Below, one piece after another: positions 10,665 through 22,589 of a DNA stretch of 64,000 nucleotides (its first letter is position 1; each line of letters begins with the position of its first letter). Origin of the DNA: Lepeophtheirus salmonis (Eukaryota; Arthropoda; Copepoda; Siphonostomatoida; Caligidae); assembly GCF_016086655.4 (NCBI RefSeq), contig NC_052138.2, positions 37,397,403-37,461,402 of the forward strand. Direction: 5' to 3'. The notes under the pieces are model-generated. The model saw only the letters and a list, made by a program, of their open reading frames with translations. It searched no databases and was not told where the DNA came from. The position numbers and the translations under genes are program-made.

Positions 10665-12980
10665 AAATCATCAGGGTTACTCCCTGTCTTCTATAAGCAC
10701 ACAGAAATCTTCAACCCGATTGTTTATATATTTATTATAGCTTGTATGTTGTGGAAAATGAAATTCAGTCGTAAGGGATTAAAAAATAATGACAACAGCT
10801 GATTAAAATATAATTTATTCTTCAGCTTGCCAACTACCTAAAAACGGGATAACTAAAAAATAAACTCCATTTCATCACTAGTATGTCTGTTCGTCTGTTT
10901 GTTACATATTAACTCCAACTATTAACGACTTGATGGATTTTGAGTATGTGAATATCTTAGAAGACTACACTGAACACCAGTTACTTTTTTTTATCTCAAA
11001 CACCTGGATGTGTTTGGAATATCATGAAAATGAAATACAAAATGTTGGCGTAAAAGCATTAAAAAATGTTAAAAAATTGTAGTGCCTAGTTTGAAAAATG
11101 AGGTCAGTAAGTTTTACAAAGTAATTATTTTGTGAATTGTTGTGTAGGGATTCACGACAAAATAGAGTAAGATACAAGTCTTAAATTATATTTTTTAAAA
11201 GTTGTTTAGCCATTTTTCATATCGTGATGTCGTTAATTTTTTTGGAATCTTTAATAATGTTTTATAGAATGCTGATAATTAAGGATTACAAGTCCCATAT
11301 TTCTTATCTTCGTCAATTTTTTGTTACAGTAGTAAAAATAAGGTGATCTCAGTATGATTTTAAGAAAGGATTACACATAGCTGGTCGATCTTTTTCGGTT
11401 TTTGTGGTGAAGTGTTCAAACAAAATTGGTGAAATATGGAGCTGTTTGCTTTATATTTCTTTCAACATTTTACACGGGAGTACACTTATAATAACGGGTA
11501 ATCAAATATTTACATTAATAGCAAATGTGTGTTTAAATAAAACACACACCAAAACACTGGTGTACTAACACATTTCAAATGATACTTTACTAAACTGGTA
11601 TTAGAATCCGAACATGCAATTAATCCACGAGATAAAAAAATGCCCACGAATGGCGTAATCCTTAGAAAAGAAAGTAGTCCCTTGTACAAAAAAATATTAT
11701 TAAAAACTTTATTTGACAAAAAATCCTTAAATTTCTGAATTAGCCACCCCAAACAAATATCCTTCAAATTTAAGAACTTATTTTGATACTTGAAGAAGAA
11801 AGACTAAATTTCTTGCTGGTATTTACCATGATATGTTGTCAATTCTAATGTTCTCCATTTGATAATTATCACTAAAAGTTGCGTGAGTTAGTTTTTTTAA
11901 ATATATTAAAAGTCCCATTTTTTTTTGGAATTATGTAACTCGATCCGAACTGTTAAAAAGAAAATTAAATATTAAGACAGGATCGAGCTAAATTTTTGGT
12001 GAGGCAGGAGGTTGTACCATTGTATCAGGGGCAAAACTTTCCCTCTGGATAAAAGTCTGCACGTATATCAATGGATGAATGCAGCTCTTTTTCTATAAAA
12101 TTCAAAGAGTCACATCTCATATGCTTCAAAAACTTATATTATATTCAAAAAACGGAACTCTTACGCAGATACGGAACACTTTACAAATCCTTTGTATGAT
12201 ATTTTTAGGTTAATTCCAACTTCATATTTACATTCTATAAAACTTGTATGAATGACATGAATTAGCAAAAATAAACAGAAAAAGAGGTTTGCACTCTACC
12301 GATTGTCCATTCTAGTTTAATACGTATTCAACGTTTAATTGACTGAATTATATAAGTAAAACCCTAATTGAATCATTGAATTGTAACATATACAAGTAAA
12401 AAATTCATGAAGGAAATTTAGAATAACAATCAATTTAAATTGATTATAATTCGATGTTAACTGATACATTTACAAAAAAAAAAATCACTCCTAATTGTGG
12501 AGAAAAATCTACAAAAAACAGATATGTAATGTTTTCGGAGATTTTATAGAGATTTTTCCACTAAAAAAATTACTCCTTAAAATAAAAAGTATTTGTTAAA
12601 AAACATTAGCATAAATCAAATCAATTGAACAATATTGTATGTACAAAAGTACGTATTAGGAATAGTTTTATTTTAATGATTTTATCTGATATTTAGTATT
12701 TCGATGTGGATTAACTATTTTTTTCAATCCAATGTGGGATTAGTTATTATTTTTAAACTGGTTTTTGCCACTGATGCAGGCCCACATTTTGTAGTCACGG
12801 ATCTAGTAATTATATGAGCCTTATAAAACTTTGGAATTTGGCATTTTTCTTTATAAAAAGACTAGAGGCAGTACCCAGTGTTGTTTGGAGTTTTTAGGCG
12901 TCGATTTACTTTACTTTAATAGGATACAGAGTGAGGACGCAAAACTTGCTGTAGCATCTAATTAAGATTTATGCCTTTTA
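10665..12980. other. AT-rich stretch without recognised gene
   Basis: The segment 10870-10960 is the inverse of a dispersed motif also seen at 15755-15865: a TGTCTGTTCGTCTGTTTGTTAC block next to a 'gatggattttgag' block. A short perfect palindrome (AATCAATTTAAATTGATT) lies at about 12431-12448. Nothing else was recognised. Confidence 0.4.
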
Positions 12981-12983
12981 TTA

Positions 12984-13223
12984 TTAATAACAGGGTTTAA
13001 TTACACAACCAAACAACATATGAAACAAATATAAACAAGGTTTTTTTATCCCTCGGAGCAACAACAAAAAAATAGGCAGCCAGTGTGCAACTCCATCCCT
13101 GACCTCAGAACCTTGGACTCTGCAATTTAGGGTGTCTCGGAAAAGAATATCTGCTTCACCGCGCATCCAAATTTGGATTCCCTCCGGCATGACATCATTG
13201 TACTCCATAGACAAAACCTTCAT
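12984..13223 (-). other. unassigned open frame, 79 codons
   Basis: From about 13090 to 13215 the sequence is less AT-rich than its surroundings, and one minus-strand frame stays open with a varied composition (MEYNDVMPEGIQIWMRGEAD). This could be an exon or a fragment of a mobile-element gene; a plus-strand transposase reading was considered without a match. No splice sites or homology could be assigned. Confidence 0.2.
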
Positions 13224-13812
13224 AGTCGAGCACTGCCAATCTGTTTGCAGATATGGTGAGGTTCTTTTGCCTTGTGCGGATATTGAATGAAAAATAGTTT
13301 ATTTTCTTTTTTTATATGACGTGTTGAGGTTTGCTACACAGTTTTTTATTTTTGAATATTTATATTCACACGCGTAGGTACATTGTTATTTGTTTCCAAA
13401 ATCACTTTATAGCCTTCCATACAGACAAGCTTAGATTAATAAAGATAGATATCCCATTACTAATTAAAACATATAAAAAAAAGTGTATGTAACATCACAA
13501 TATTGTAAAATATATTTGAATATACGACGTAATTCTATTTCTCAATTGGAAAGATGCCCTTGACCACGTAATTTTGTTTTTGGAGAAATTTTAATTTTAC
13601 GAATTTTAATATTGTCAACATCAATTCGAATACATTTTTGAATTTTCTAAAAACCCTTCTGTAAGAGGGCTTGGTCGTCATCCTAGGTAAAAGTATAAAG
13701 GACTTTGGCTCATTGTTTCTTAAAGCGTATGTCCTTTATGTTTGTCCCAAGCAGTTTTAAGTTTAAGTTTGTGAATGCAGAATAATCTGCAGCGGTCTTA
13801 CTTGGACTACAT

Positions 13813-14400
13813 ATACGGTGGATCCTGTAAGGTCTTGATATGATTGTTTTTACCATAATTTACTTGACTGAAGATAATTTTGGTAAAGGTAATGTGAGTA
13901 ACAATCCATCAGTCCAAGAGATCTCTGGGTTTTCCACAAGACTGTCCAGAGAGCTATCGAAAATGTAGGAGGAAAAAGTCTTATGAGGGAGGGGAAGCCA
14001 CTTTTGACAACAGCAATAAAACCATCTCCTCCGTTGAATGAGTCTTTGAAGTTCTTTTGAAATCTTCTTTTGACACTTTTGCCCACCATACAACCCTGAT
14101 GCCACCACCCTCGACTACACCTTTTGTGTGCATCTTGAGGGGAAGTCCTGCAGTGTCTGTTATCCAAACACCGAGGCCCTTCAAAGCCACTACCATCCAG
14201 CACTGACTAGGACTACATCTGCAGCAGGACCTAAGCCCTCTACCACCCCCTGGAAGCCATCATTGCCGCTAAGGGTAGCTATATTAATTATTAAAAGAGC
14301 TCAGACGCACATTTATATTTTGGTACAATTTTGTTGAAATTCTTTTGTTAATTAATAAATTAAATCATGTTCAATTTTAAAATTCAATGTGTTCATATTT
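13813..14400 (+). pseudogene. mariner/Tc1-like relic of the 'DLGVSHKTVQRAI' type
   Basis: From about 13913 the plus strand reads SPRDLWVFHKTVQRAIENVGG and KPLLTTAIKPS, the second helix-turn-helix of a mariner-type transposase, until a stop near 14070. After a block of unclear reading (14090-14190, also found in tandem at 53823-54030) the frame reads LEAIIAAKGSYIN near 14255-14290, the usual mariner C-terminus. The catalytic centre is missing. The 3' flank at 14305-14400 is almost the same as 44450-44545. A weak candidate 5' TIR, CGGTGGATCCTGTAAGG, follows TATA at 13810-13813. The minus-strand open frames over 13850-14203 are antisense shadows. Confidence 0.7.
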
Positions 14401-14424
14401 TATTTGACCATTCGGTATAGCAAG

Positions 14425-14505
14425 GACATATAAGCAAGTATTTCTCCAATGTTGATCCTCAATTCTACTCCGAGTCCAACTGGAACTTATAATTATAACT
14501 CTGGA
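14425..14505 (+). repeat. dispersed repeat R1, 3' part only
   Basis: Only the distal R1 blocks are present: TCCAATGTTGATCCTCAATT, then CTACTCCGAGTCCAACTGG and a TATAATTATAACT tail. The head is missing or replaced by the end of the neighbouring mariner relic. Confidence 0.6.
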
Positions 14506-14509
14506 AGAG

Positions 14510-15425
14510 AAAAACTAATGCACACACACTAGTTTTTAATTAAATGTTCCATTCCCATAAATGAAATTATAATAATAGCATGTTAAAAAATAAAACATTG
14601 GCAGATTGCAACTACAAAAAGTTGTTCCCGCCTTCTAGGACATATTTTATACTCCTCTAACATCTCTTTTATGAACATAAAACATGTATTTTTTACTCAT
14701 TCAAATACAACAGCATATAATTTGTTTGTGACTGTTAAGAACATATTGTGTTTTTATCAGGAAAAATGATTATTGTGCATTGAATAACATCTACATGCAT
14801 ATACTGCATATACATGCAAAAAAATAATGCAAAAATAGACTTACATCATTATGAGCATGCATGAATGGAATTCAATGACGATGAAGTAAAAAGTGCGACG
14901 TACAAAAGAAGGAAGTAGATATGAATAGGTCAATAACCGAAAAGTTCTATTTTAAACGTATATATCATTTCAATACAGGTGCAAAAAGAGAATAATCCCC
15001 TTGGGAAACAATCCCCCCATAAATAAGTAACTTAAGCCGTCTGCCATAGTATTGAGGACATATTTTACATACGTATGTAGACGGGTTTTCATATTGCAAG
15101 CAATATGGATAATGTGATCTTGTCTGATTTGATGAAATATGAGTACTTTTTATTTTGTTTTTATCAGTACAAAAAACCAACTCACTTGCCTATTCAAAAT
15201 GAGAATTTGATCTACATTACTAGGAGTGGCAGTTGGAAGAGCAATACATATGGCGATATTGAATTAAGACCTGCTCTTTTTTTAATCACTTGTTTTTTTA
15301 AAGATTTTTGGGGGAAAAATTTATTTTTACTACAGAGAGAAAATCCTTCTTCATGTATAAAAGAATTGGTAGAAGGTAAAATATTATAAAGTTACATTTA
15401 AATATTCGGTAAAATATATATCTTT
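14510..15425. other. AT-rich stretch with one unassigned open frame
   Basis: No gene was recognised. An open frame at 15105-15389 on the plus strand (94 codons) has an AT-driven composition and no recognised motif, so it is not called as a gene. Confidence 0.3.
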
Positions 15426-15429
15426 TTAA

Positions 15430-15743
15430 AACCCTCAGAAGGTTATTTTCAGCCACTTTTGTTATAGCTCTTTAGACAGTCTCATGTGAAAGCCCATGAT
15501 CTCTTGCATGGACCTACATGGACTTGAGGGGATTTAACTCCTTCGAGTTCAGTTTGGCCTATTTAATGGATGTTTGTGCATCACGTTCACTTGTCATTTT
15601 CTCGACTTGTACGAGCTCAAGTTAGTTTTTGATTTGTAACTAATTTTTATACTTTAATATTTCGAAATAACAATTAATTTCTATCTCACAACCTTCATTC
15701 ATTATTAAATTAGTAATTTTTTAGACTCCAATGTACCACCCAG
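15430..15743 (-). pseudogene. mariner/Tc1-like N-terminal half with 5' TIR
   Basis: Reading leftward, the likely 5' TIR is the inverse of the segment ending CCACCCAG at 15743, followed by TA at 15744-15745; inverted it starts CTGGGTGGTACATTGGAG. The transposase starts near 15600 as MTSERDAQTSIK and continues HARDHGLSHETV, RAITKVAENNLL, a helix-turn-helix of the same family as the relic at 13813. An in-frame stop lies within it, and the element is truncated at about 15430 before the catalytic domain. A related 5' flank (54070-54260) shares the leader and TIR. Confidence 0.7.
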
Positions 15744-15754
15744 TAAAACCTTTA

Positions 15755-15865
15755 AACAAAATTTCATCAAAATCTATCTGAAACTTTTTCAGTAACAAGT
15801 GTGTTACAAACAAACAGACAAATAAACTGAGGTGAAAACAACTTCGTTGGCAGAAGAAAAAAGAA
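15755..15865 (+). repeat. dispersed motif with ACAAACAAACAGAC block
   Basis: The stretch contains CATCAAAATCTATCTGAAAC, then TTACAAACAAACAGACAAAT and GTGAAAACAACTTCGTTGGC. A block of this layout recurs across many invertebrate genomes as part of dispersed repeats (recalled knowledge). A second, inverted copy is near 10870-10960. Confidence 0.4.
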
Positions 15866-16035
15866 TGTTACATACAAATAACATAGTTAAATCGGATATA
15901 TAATAAAAGTAGACATTCCAACTATAGATTTTTGATTGATTTACATCATTTTAAATGCCAGTCCCTTTTTTGACATCAAATACAAGGCAGACGTTCATCC
16001 TTCTCATTTACATTAACAAAAACTGTTGTATTCTT

Positions 16036-16320
16036 ATATAACTCAAGGTTAATAGAAATACAAGGTTAGACCATCAAGTAGTCGGTCTTGCTAGAATTTT
16101 CAATCTGATGTATTGTACCGACTATAGAGCAAGACATGCAGATTTTGACAAACCACACAATCACTCATAGTATTTGACGTCACAGTTGCTAGAATTTTCA
16201 ATTCAATGTATTTTACCGACTGCTGCGCAAGAAATACAGATTTTGAGGAAACACGCAACCACTCATACACTATGACGTCAATATTAAAAGCTTGTATTTC
16301 CATTAAACTTGATATAACTT
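16036..16320. mobile_element. MITE with approximately 32-bp TIRs and an internal 97-bp tandem repeat
   Basis: The left end is TATAACTCAAGGTTAATAG followed by AAATACAAGGTT. The inverse of the right end is AAGTTATATCAAGTTTAATG followed by GAAATACAAGCTT, so the ends match with a few mismatches over about 32 bases. Between them a unit beginning TTGCTAGAATTTTCAA and ending near TTTGACGTCACAG occurs twice in tandem, about 16090-16187 and 16187-16285. No transposase is present and the superfamily was not determined. Confidence 0.65.
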
Positions 16321-16324
16321 ATTT

Positions 16325-16784
16325 AACTGAGATGACAGACATCAACAATGATGACGTCACATGAGTACGATCTGTTGTTAAGCTGTGAATTTACTATTAA
16401 ATGAAAAGTTTGCTAATTGTAATATAATTTTGAATCCTTCTTATTTCTCTTTTTGGAAGAAAGCTTGGGAAAACAATCAAAATGTTATCATGTTATAAAA
16501 GCTACCATTCATTTGTTCAGCAGTTACTTTCTAATAATTTAACAATATCAAAGTTTTATTTATTTTTCCATAATTTTTAAAACTTTTTTTATTGCCTTTT
16601 GGAAAAATGAAGGTCTGCTGTTACAACCTGTACACTATACATAGAATATATAATGAATCAATAACTTATTAATTGAGGACATACAATGGTCATTTTGAAA
16701 TCATTAAGTAATGCATAGAATCAACATTCATGGCTTTAAAGTTTTAACAAAAAACTTATGATAAAGTAATCGGTACTACATATA
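16325..16784. other. AT-rich stretch, nothing recognised
   Basis: No coding or repeat signal was seen between the MITE and the start of the near-complete mariner. Confidence 0.4.
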
Positions 16785-18014
16785 CCGGGTGCGGAGAAAA
16801 AATCTTTATATTTTCAATCTAGAGCTTCATCAAGATGAATTTCAGCAACCAGTTGGAATTGGGTAAATCAATAAAATTAAAATAACTAATATGATGTCTT
16901 TTCTACACTAATCATCGATGTAGCCCATGGGCAGAAATGGTGGCTTCCAGAACAAAAGTTGTTCATCCATCGATGGAGAAAAAGAATAATGACGTGTCCG
17001 CCCTTGGCGGCGATGACCTTGCAGGTCCAGAAGGAGGAGCAGGCCGAGACGACGTGATATGGATTTACTTTGGCCCAGTACTTCACGGTCGATATCTTGA
17101 GGTCGGCCACACTGTTTTGGGGCCTCGAGTAGACTTGCTTCTCTATCTCCCTCTAAAACAAGTAGTCCCTAGGGTTCAAATCAGGAGGGTTAGAGGGTCA
17201 ATTCGGCGTGCACCATAAGTCGATGTTTTCCTCCTTTAGTGATTAGAGGGTCTTCTTGGCCTTATGAACGGGGCTGAGTCCTGCTGGAAGATGAACCCAT
17301 TGCCCCTATTATTGGCTTTCATCCACGTGATGACTTTTTCTATCAGCATCTCGCAGTACATGTGTGCACTTACCCACTCATTTAGTTTGTAGAAGATCGG
17401 TGGTATCACCGTTCTGTTGGACTTGATGAACATGTGTGGACCATGGGGTGGTTTTGACTATTGTATAACATGTTTACGGCTCACTTCTGAAGAAAAATAC
17501 AGGACGACGCTTATCCTTGAGGAGGTTCTATAATTTGTGGCTCTTGGTCAACTGGACTTCCTTCATCTTCGATGTCAAGATGTGCATCATTGAGTGCTTG
17601 TAGGAGCTATACTTCAGGTCAGTCTTTACCCCCCTCTGGAATGTACGCGTGCTGACTTCCAAACTTCGCCTCAATCGATCGTTTGAGGCCTGCCAGAAGC
17701 ATGGGATTTCTCATCTTATCGCTTCTTGGGACTTCCGTTAGGAGTGGTTGGTTAGCTCCTTCTCGTCGTAGGTCCTGTAGACCGTTGACCTAGAGTATGA
17801 TAATATCTTGACAATCTCGGGGGCTTGTGTCCGTGCGAATACTTTCGACAACGGCATACTTTTTCCTGTACTTGATGTTTGTTTGTTTACCTATTTCAAC
17901 GAATCTCATTTTACATAAATTAGAAACCCACAATATTGAAAATATTGGCATATTTACAATGCCATAAGGTATACCTATATTAAATTTTACATTAGTAATT
18001 TGGCCACCGGGATG
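16785..18014 (-). mobile_element. near full-length mariner element, transposase on the minus strand
   Basis: The 3' TIR starts at 16785 with CCGGGTGCGGAGAAAAAATC directly after TA (16783-16784). A decayed 5' end (GGCCACCGGGATG then TA at 18015-18016) is the best candidate for the other terminus, giving about 1.23 kb, the usual mariner length. The right-hand TIR resembles that of the element at 58257-58821 (CCAGGTGCGGCGAAAAAATC). This copy is the only one in the window that still spans the whole transposase. Confidence 0.7.
16975..17909 (-). pseudogene. mariner transposase, full span but frameshifted
   Basis: The start is the ATG at 17909 (MRFVEIGKQTNIKYRKKYAV, then SIRTDTSPRDCQDII), a mariner-type DNA-binding opening. 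An N-terminal linker with AKFGSQHAYIPEGGKD follows. A catalytic part contains MLIEKVITWMKANNRG and FIFQQDSAP around 17300, the second conserved Asp. The third block reads NPPDLNPRDYLF near 17165. The tail reads VYSRPQNSVADLK, KYWAKVNPYHVVSACSSF and VIAAKGGHVI. Several frame changes and stops (for example within TLxSLKEEN and YLFxREIEK) break it. Total span fits the 330-350 codons usual for the family. The plus-strand open frame at 16937-17218 is a shadow. Confidence 0.8.
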
Positions 18015-18127
18015 TACAACACAGAAAAGAAATAAGTATGTAACGTATGACATCGAAGAAAAACAATGGCCCAAGATTTTAGAGACTGCTCGGAGATCTG
18101 GGAATCGATGGTTGAGGTTTTTTTTTC

Positions 18128-18325
18128 TAATGATCATTTAGATGGAGTTGCACTGATTATGTATAAGTAAACATTCTGGTATTACATTTACCCATCTGAC
18201 CTAAGAATCTCCTTTCAAGTCCATATACATGAAGTATATTTTCTTCTCTACGAACGACCGGGACGCGAACCTACTCAGATTGAGTTAAAGGGAGATTTAG
18301 ATACATTTTAAGTAGGAGTTCAACA
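18128..18325 (-). mobile_element. tRNA-derived SINE, copy 2
   Basis: Read on the minus strand, a box B-like GTAGGTTCGCGTCCCGG appears at about 18248-18268, and an upstream, decayed box A region lies near 18290-18325. The tail, read on the plus strand, is GATGGAGTTGCACTGATTAT with TAAGTATAAG variants, as in copies 3 and 4. Confidence 0.65.
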
Positions 18326-18329
18326 ACAA

Positions 18330-19075
18330 AAAAGAAGCTGTATGGTTTTAACGAGACAAGTAATAATCACATAATCCTGTCAAAGTCATTTTTAAAATAC
18401 AAACGATGATTGTTTGGAAAACAGACTCTAAAAAGATAATTAGCAGCCACAGCATCTTAACAAGTTTAGTTTAATAAGTTTTATATAAAATATTTTCATG
18501 GTTATTTTTAGAGGACAGGTTGGATCATTTTATGTATTTATTTAAATTTTAATGGTATTTTAGAAATCCCCAAAGAAGGGAAAAAATCAGTAGTGTATTA
18601 TCTAATTGAGAATACGAAGAGAAAAAAGAGTAATATGACATTAGACATACACCACATCCAATAACAAATTTTAATTTGAAACTTTTGTTACGAATGTTTT
18701 TCCCCGTGTCCTGATATTAGGTCAAATAAATTAGTCCTACTCTTACCTATATAAAGTAAATTTATCTTTTACATGAATACTAACGGAGCTTTGATTATGA
18801 ATGAAAGGGACATTTACTTGATTAGTTTATAACTTAATAAAATGAATAAGTTTTTATATTTATACGCCAGTTTAAAAAAGGACATTGCGTCATGCCCCAC
18901 GCTTCAATATAAAAATTAAATCCCACACAAGTAATGTCAAATTTGACATTTATCTTTGCAGAAAAATTAATAACAAATAAAAAATATGTCATTTATAGAT
19001 TTTTTTTTAAATAATGAAAAAATTAAAATATTTTAAAAAAGAGTTAAGTTTAGAAAAGTTTTTTTTTTTAATATT
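18330..19075. other. AT-rich spacer between two SINEs
   Basis: Nothing was recognised. It separates two SINE copies in the same orientation about 950 bases apart. Confidence 0.4.
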
Positions 19076-19080
19076 CATTT

Positions 19081-19275
19081 ATTTGGTCAGATGGAGTTGA
19101 ACTGATTAAGTATAAGTTAATATTATAGTATCAAATTTACTCTATCTGACATAGAAATCTTATTTGAAGTCCAAATAGATAAAATATATTTCCTTTTTTA
19201 AGAAATATAGGGCGTGAACCTAAGCACATTGAATTTAAGAAAATAAACGTGTTGTTCAATGAACTTCGCCGTAAT
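19081..19275 (-). mobile_element. tRNA-derived SINE, copy 3
   Basis: The minus-strand head reads GCGAAGTTCATTGAACAACA (box A-like) at about 19275-19255. GCTTAGGTTCACGCCC (box B-like) lies near 19225-19210. The tail on the plus strand is GGTCAGATGGAGTTGAACTG at its left edge. The layout is the same as copies 2 and 4. Confidence 0.7.
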
Positions 19276-19289
19276 CATTTTTAGCTAAG

Positions 19290-20225
19290 CAATCTCTGTA
19301 AAGAAACATCTTAGTTCAGAACCTGAAAGGTCCCTTATATTTTCTTGCCCTTACATCCCGTTTCGGGAAAATCGGTCATTTAATAAAAATATATAATTCA
19401 CTTTAAATTAAAAAGAATCAACTTGACTCATTATCATTGATTCGTGCAATTTACAAATGATTGTATATAGAATGAAGCTTTAAGATAAGAAGAAATTATT
19501 TTAAAGCTTACAAATAATAGTATATAGTATAGCCATAATGCTGGGAGTTGACCCATGAGTCAAAAGATAATGAAAATACTGTGTAGTATTTTACCAGATT
19601 TCGTAAATATCTTCAATAAAATAAGTAAAAGGATCTAGCAAAAAACAAAGGAATTACGATGAGAAGTAAAAGAAACATAGCTTAATAAAACTAAAAAAAA
19701 GTCAGAAAACGAACACAAATGTTAACAAAACTGTATAAGTTATCTATGGATGTCTATTAGACGGCAAAGAAACGTAATCTTATATTTGGGGCATGCTAGG
19801 TAGTAGTGTATCAGATCCCCGTGTACTTCCACGTTAGATGAGGAAAAATCTGGATTTTTTTTTTTGCCAAACACAGAATAAATTGCAGCAGTCGAAATAA
19901 GAATAACTCTAAATTCTTTAATTCAGATAGAGCCACCTCCTGTCAGCTTCTCGTAAGCTTACACTTAACACCAAGCATGTTTTCAGGTCTGAGAAGGGCT
20001 GTGAAGAAGGTTGTAGAACTGAACTTATTCAATTTAAAAACATATATTATGATCTATAACATAAAATTTAATATATCTCAAATTGCTATACAACATTGAA
20101 AATTAATCATACAACAGCGAGTTTTGTTATTTTTTTACAATTTTTCCTTAATTTCTAACTCAACCCCAATTTTTTAACACTCTACCGGTTAAAGGGTGAG
20201 CAGGACGAGGCAAGACAGCATAAAA
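19290..20225. other. AT-rich stretch, nothing recognised
   Basis: No gene was recognised. A GC-richer patch at 19790-19840 and one at 19930-20000 matched nothing. A possible TIR-like TACCGGTTAAAGGGTGAGC occurs near 20184. Confidence 0.35.
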
Positions 20226-20229
20226 AAAT

Positions 20230-20660
20230 ACGGAAATGGTGAGAAATCAGCCTGTCCAGAACATCTAGAATACTCCCATTCCTTCACTTGGAGGATTGTT
20301 AAGTCCTGCTTTAGGGCTGGTGCAAAGCCCAGTATTGGCTGAAATTGAGAAGGATTGGCACATCAATATTGTAAAGGCTTATGTCGCCTTGAACTTGGGT
20401 CCTGAGATATTTTGGCCCAAGGAGGTATGGCTTCCTTCCTCCCCCGACCTCAACCGTCTAGATTTCTAGTCTTGGTCGATGGTGGAGGCCGTCACCAACC
20501 AACACCGACATTTCAACTCTCAAGCTCAATATTACCATCATATGAAGCACTGTCTTGGAGGCATCCAAGACCAAGGAGATGCGTGCCAAAGTTAGGTAAA
20601 GGATTATATGGCACTAGCTGCAAATGGGGAACACATCAAGGTAATATGTTTTATTGATTG
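20230..20660 (+). pseudogene. mariner-like transposase relic, C-terminal half
   Basis: The plus-strand reading gives EIEKDWHINIVKAYVALNLG and PEIFWPKEVWLPSSPDLNRLD around 20350-20465, the end of the catalytic domain with the SPDLN box. WSMVEAVTNQHRHFN and a frame-shifted tail follow. ALAANGEHIKVI near 20620 corresponds to the usual AAEGGHIK ending. Stops and frame changes are present (for example after LDF). The N-terminal DNA-binding region was not recovered. The 81-codon open frame at 20412 is one frame of this relic and not a gene. Confidence 0.7.
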
Positions 20661-20666
20661 TAGAGA

Positions 20667-20900
20667 TTAATCAGGCTTCGCATTGATATATAATACAACA
20701 ATATTACATGACTCAAAAGCCCGTATTGCGAGCAGGCTGATGTCATATGAACCGATTGTTGAGGAAGAAGTGAGGGGTATAATTTTGGCTTCATCTGTGA
20801 GATATGTTGTCTTATCGTTGAAAATTTCAAACATAGGAACGGATACATAGACCACAGCGTCAGATGTCATCAAGTTTATTCCATCTATGGGACCCAACAA
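20667..20900 (-). other. unassigned open frame, 77 codons
   Basis: The frame has a protein-like composition (MLGPIDGINLMTSDAVVYVS and YDISLLAIRAFESCN). No family was recognised. It sits directly after the mariner relic and could be a host exon, or part of another element. A second, shorter minus-strand frame overlaps it. Confidence 0.25.
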
Positions 20901-20929
20901 GGATAGTGATAGTACTGTAATTTTATCGT

Positions 20930-22585
20930 TTTAATTTTATGTATTACATTTAATTTGGAGATTATTATTCATTTGATGAATTTGTTCTGCATGTATAATT
21001 TTAGTAGATGTGGTTCAACTCCAGGGTACTAAATTTAAGTTATAATGATTTTTTATGTATCTTTACCTAATTGCCCTGTACTTTATTACTGTTATATTTA
21101 CATTATCTTTTTTGTTTGTATATATATTAATACATATAAAGGAACCAAATAATAAAAATAATAATACAGATTAATACAAAAAAAATCCATAATTGTTCAT
21201 GTTGTGGCTAAAATCATTTTTTTTTCTAGGAATTGCCATGACTAAAAATATAATTTTAGCCATAAATTTAGCAATTTACAAGTTTTTGTAATTTTCATTG
21301 GACAGACGGTGTATTGTTATTTTTTTTTTACACGAAAAACTACATTCGGTAAAAAAAAAATGCTTACTTTCGTTAGATTTTTACAACTTAATCTATTTCT
21401 TGAAAATAACAATCTCTGTTCTTCCTAATGGTATCAATTGCAGTTCAATCAAATCCGAAATAAGAGAGCTGAAAGCCTCTAAAGCAGAATCGGAATTACA
21501 GCTCACTCTTATTAATTAAAACGTACAAATAATAGCATAAATATGTTATTATGTTACTTGGCGCTGTCGGAAGGATGAGGCAGGGGGCATCCCCCGTATT
21601 TCACACCTATCTTCTAGTTTAAGACTGTAACAACACCTCTGGTTTATCATGTCAAAATTGTGCGGATCTGAGTGGAACCAGCCCCGAGTAATTGAGTAAC
21701 AAATTAAAAGTTTTGTACCTGTTCTCAGACTGGTCTCCCCTATATAAGTCAGTATATCAAATATACATAAAAATACAGATATTTTTGCTGTACATATTAT
21801 TACAGAGATAATGTCTCAACGATGTGACCTCTGCCTTTAAATAACTTTGATGTCTATTCAAAGGAAACTGTGCATGTAGTCCCTACTATTCATCAGGATA
21901 CGTAATTTCATTTCATATTTTTTTTTTTTTTGACAAAGCATTTATTTTACGGAAAAAAAAACTTTTCCGTTACTCAGCAGGAAAGTAGATCCGGGGCATA
22001 CGCAGCCATAAAAAGAGTTTCTTTGCAAAATTATTTGCAATTATTTATGTACTCGTAAATACCGATTATGTTTTACGTTGGAAAAAGTAAAAAGTTTGTT
22101 GTTATAGCATTTCACTTTAAAAAATGAAAGTTGTTTTTCAAAGAACAATATAATATTACAGTGCAGCTGTAAAGTGTCCAATTTGTAAAAAAAAAAAAAA
22201 CCTTATTTACCTTACTCCTCCTGACCATTTATTCATATGTGTTACATAGCATTATTCAAGTGTGTTGTTTCAAGGTTATGCTATATATTATATTACTATA
22301 GCTTTAAGAGACATTGATATATTTATTAAATTGAACTTGAAGGATTTTGCAAACAAAATGCAACTTATACAATTTATTTAATGTGGTTTGTTACAAAGTT
22401 GTACAAAAATGAAGATCGGAAAGGCTCCCTCTTCGACCTTGGAACCCTCAATATATGGAATTCTGCACAAGCCCAATTTTTAGTAACAAAAAATTAATGG
22501 TGACTAGATAGGTTGTGTTAATCAGTTATTTTCCTCTTCCAATACTTAATCTAGTCGCACTGAATACTGTTTTCAAATTAAAAAA
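20930..22585. other. AT-rich stretch without recognised gene
   Basis: No gene was recognised. A GC-richer patch at 21555-21720 (GGCGCTGTCGGAAGGATGAG) matched nothing. Homopolymer runs lie at 21919-21932 (T) and 22187-22200 (A). Confidence 0.4.
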
Positions 22586-22589
22586 AGTT

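Noticed and set aside
13850..14203. Minus-strand open frames of 117, 82 and 71 codons
   Set aside because: The plus strand in the same place reads as a mariner helix-turn-helix region (HKTVQRAIENVGG), so these are antisense shadows.
16937..17218. Plus-strand open frame of 93 codons with good-looking composition
   Set aside because: It is antisense to the C-terminal part of the near-complete mariner transposase on the minus strand.
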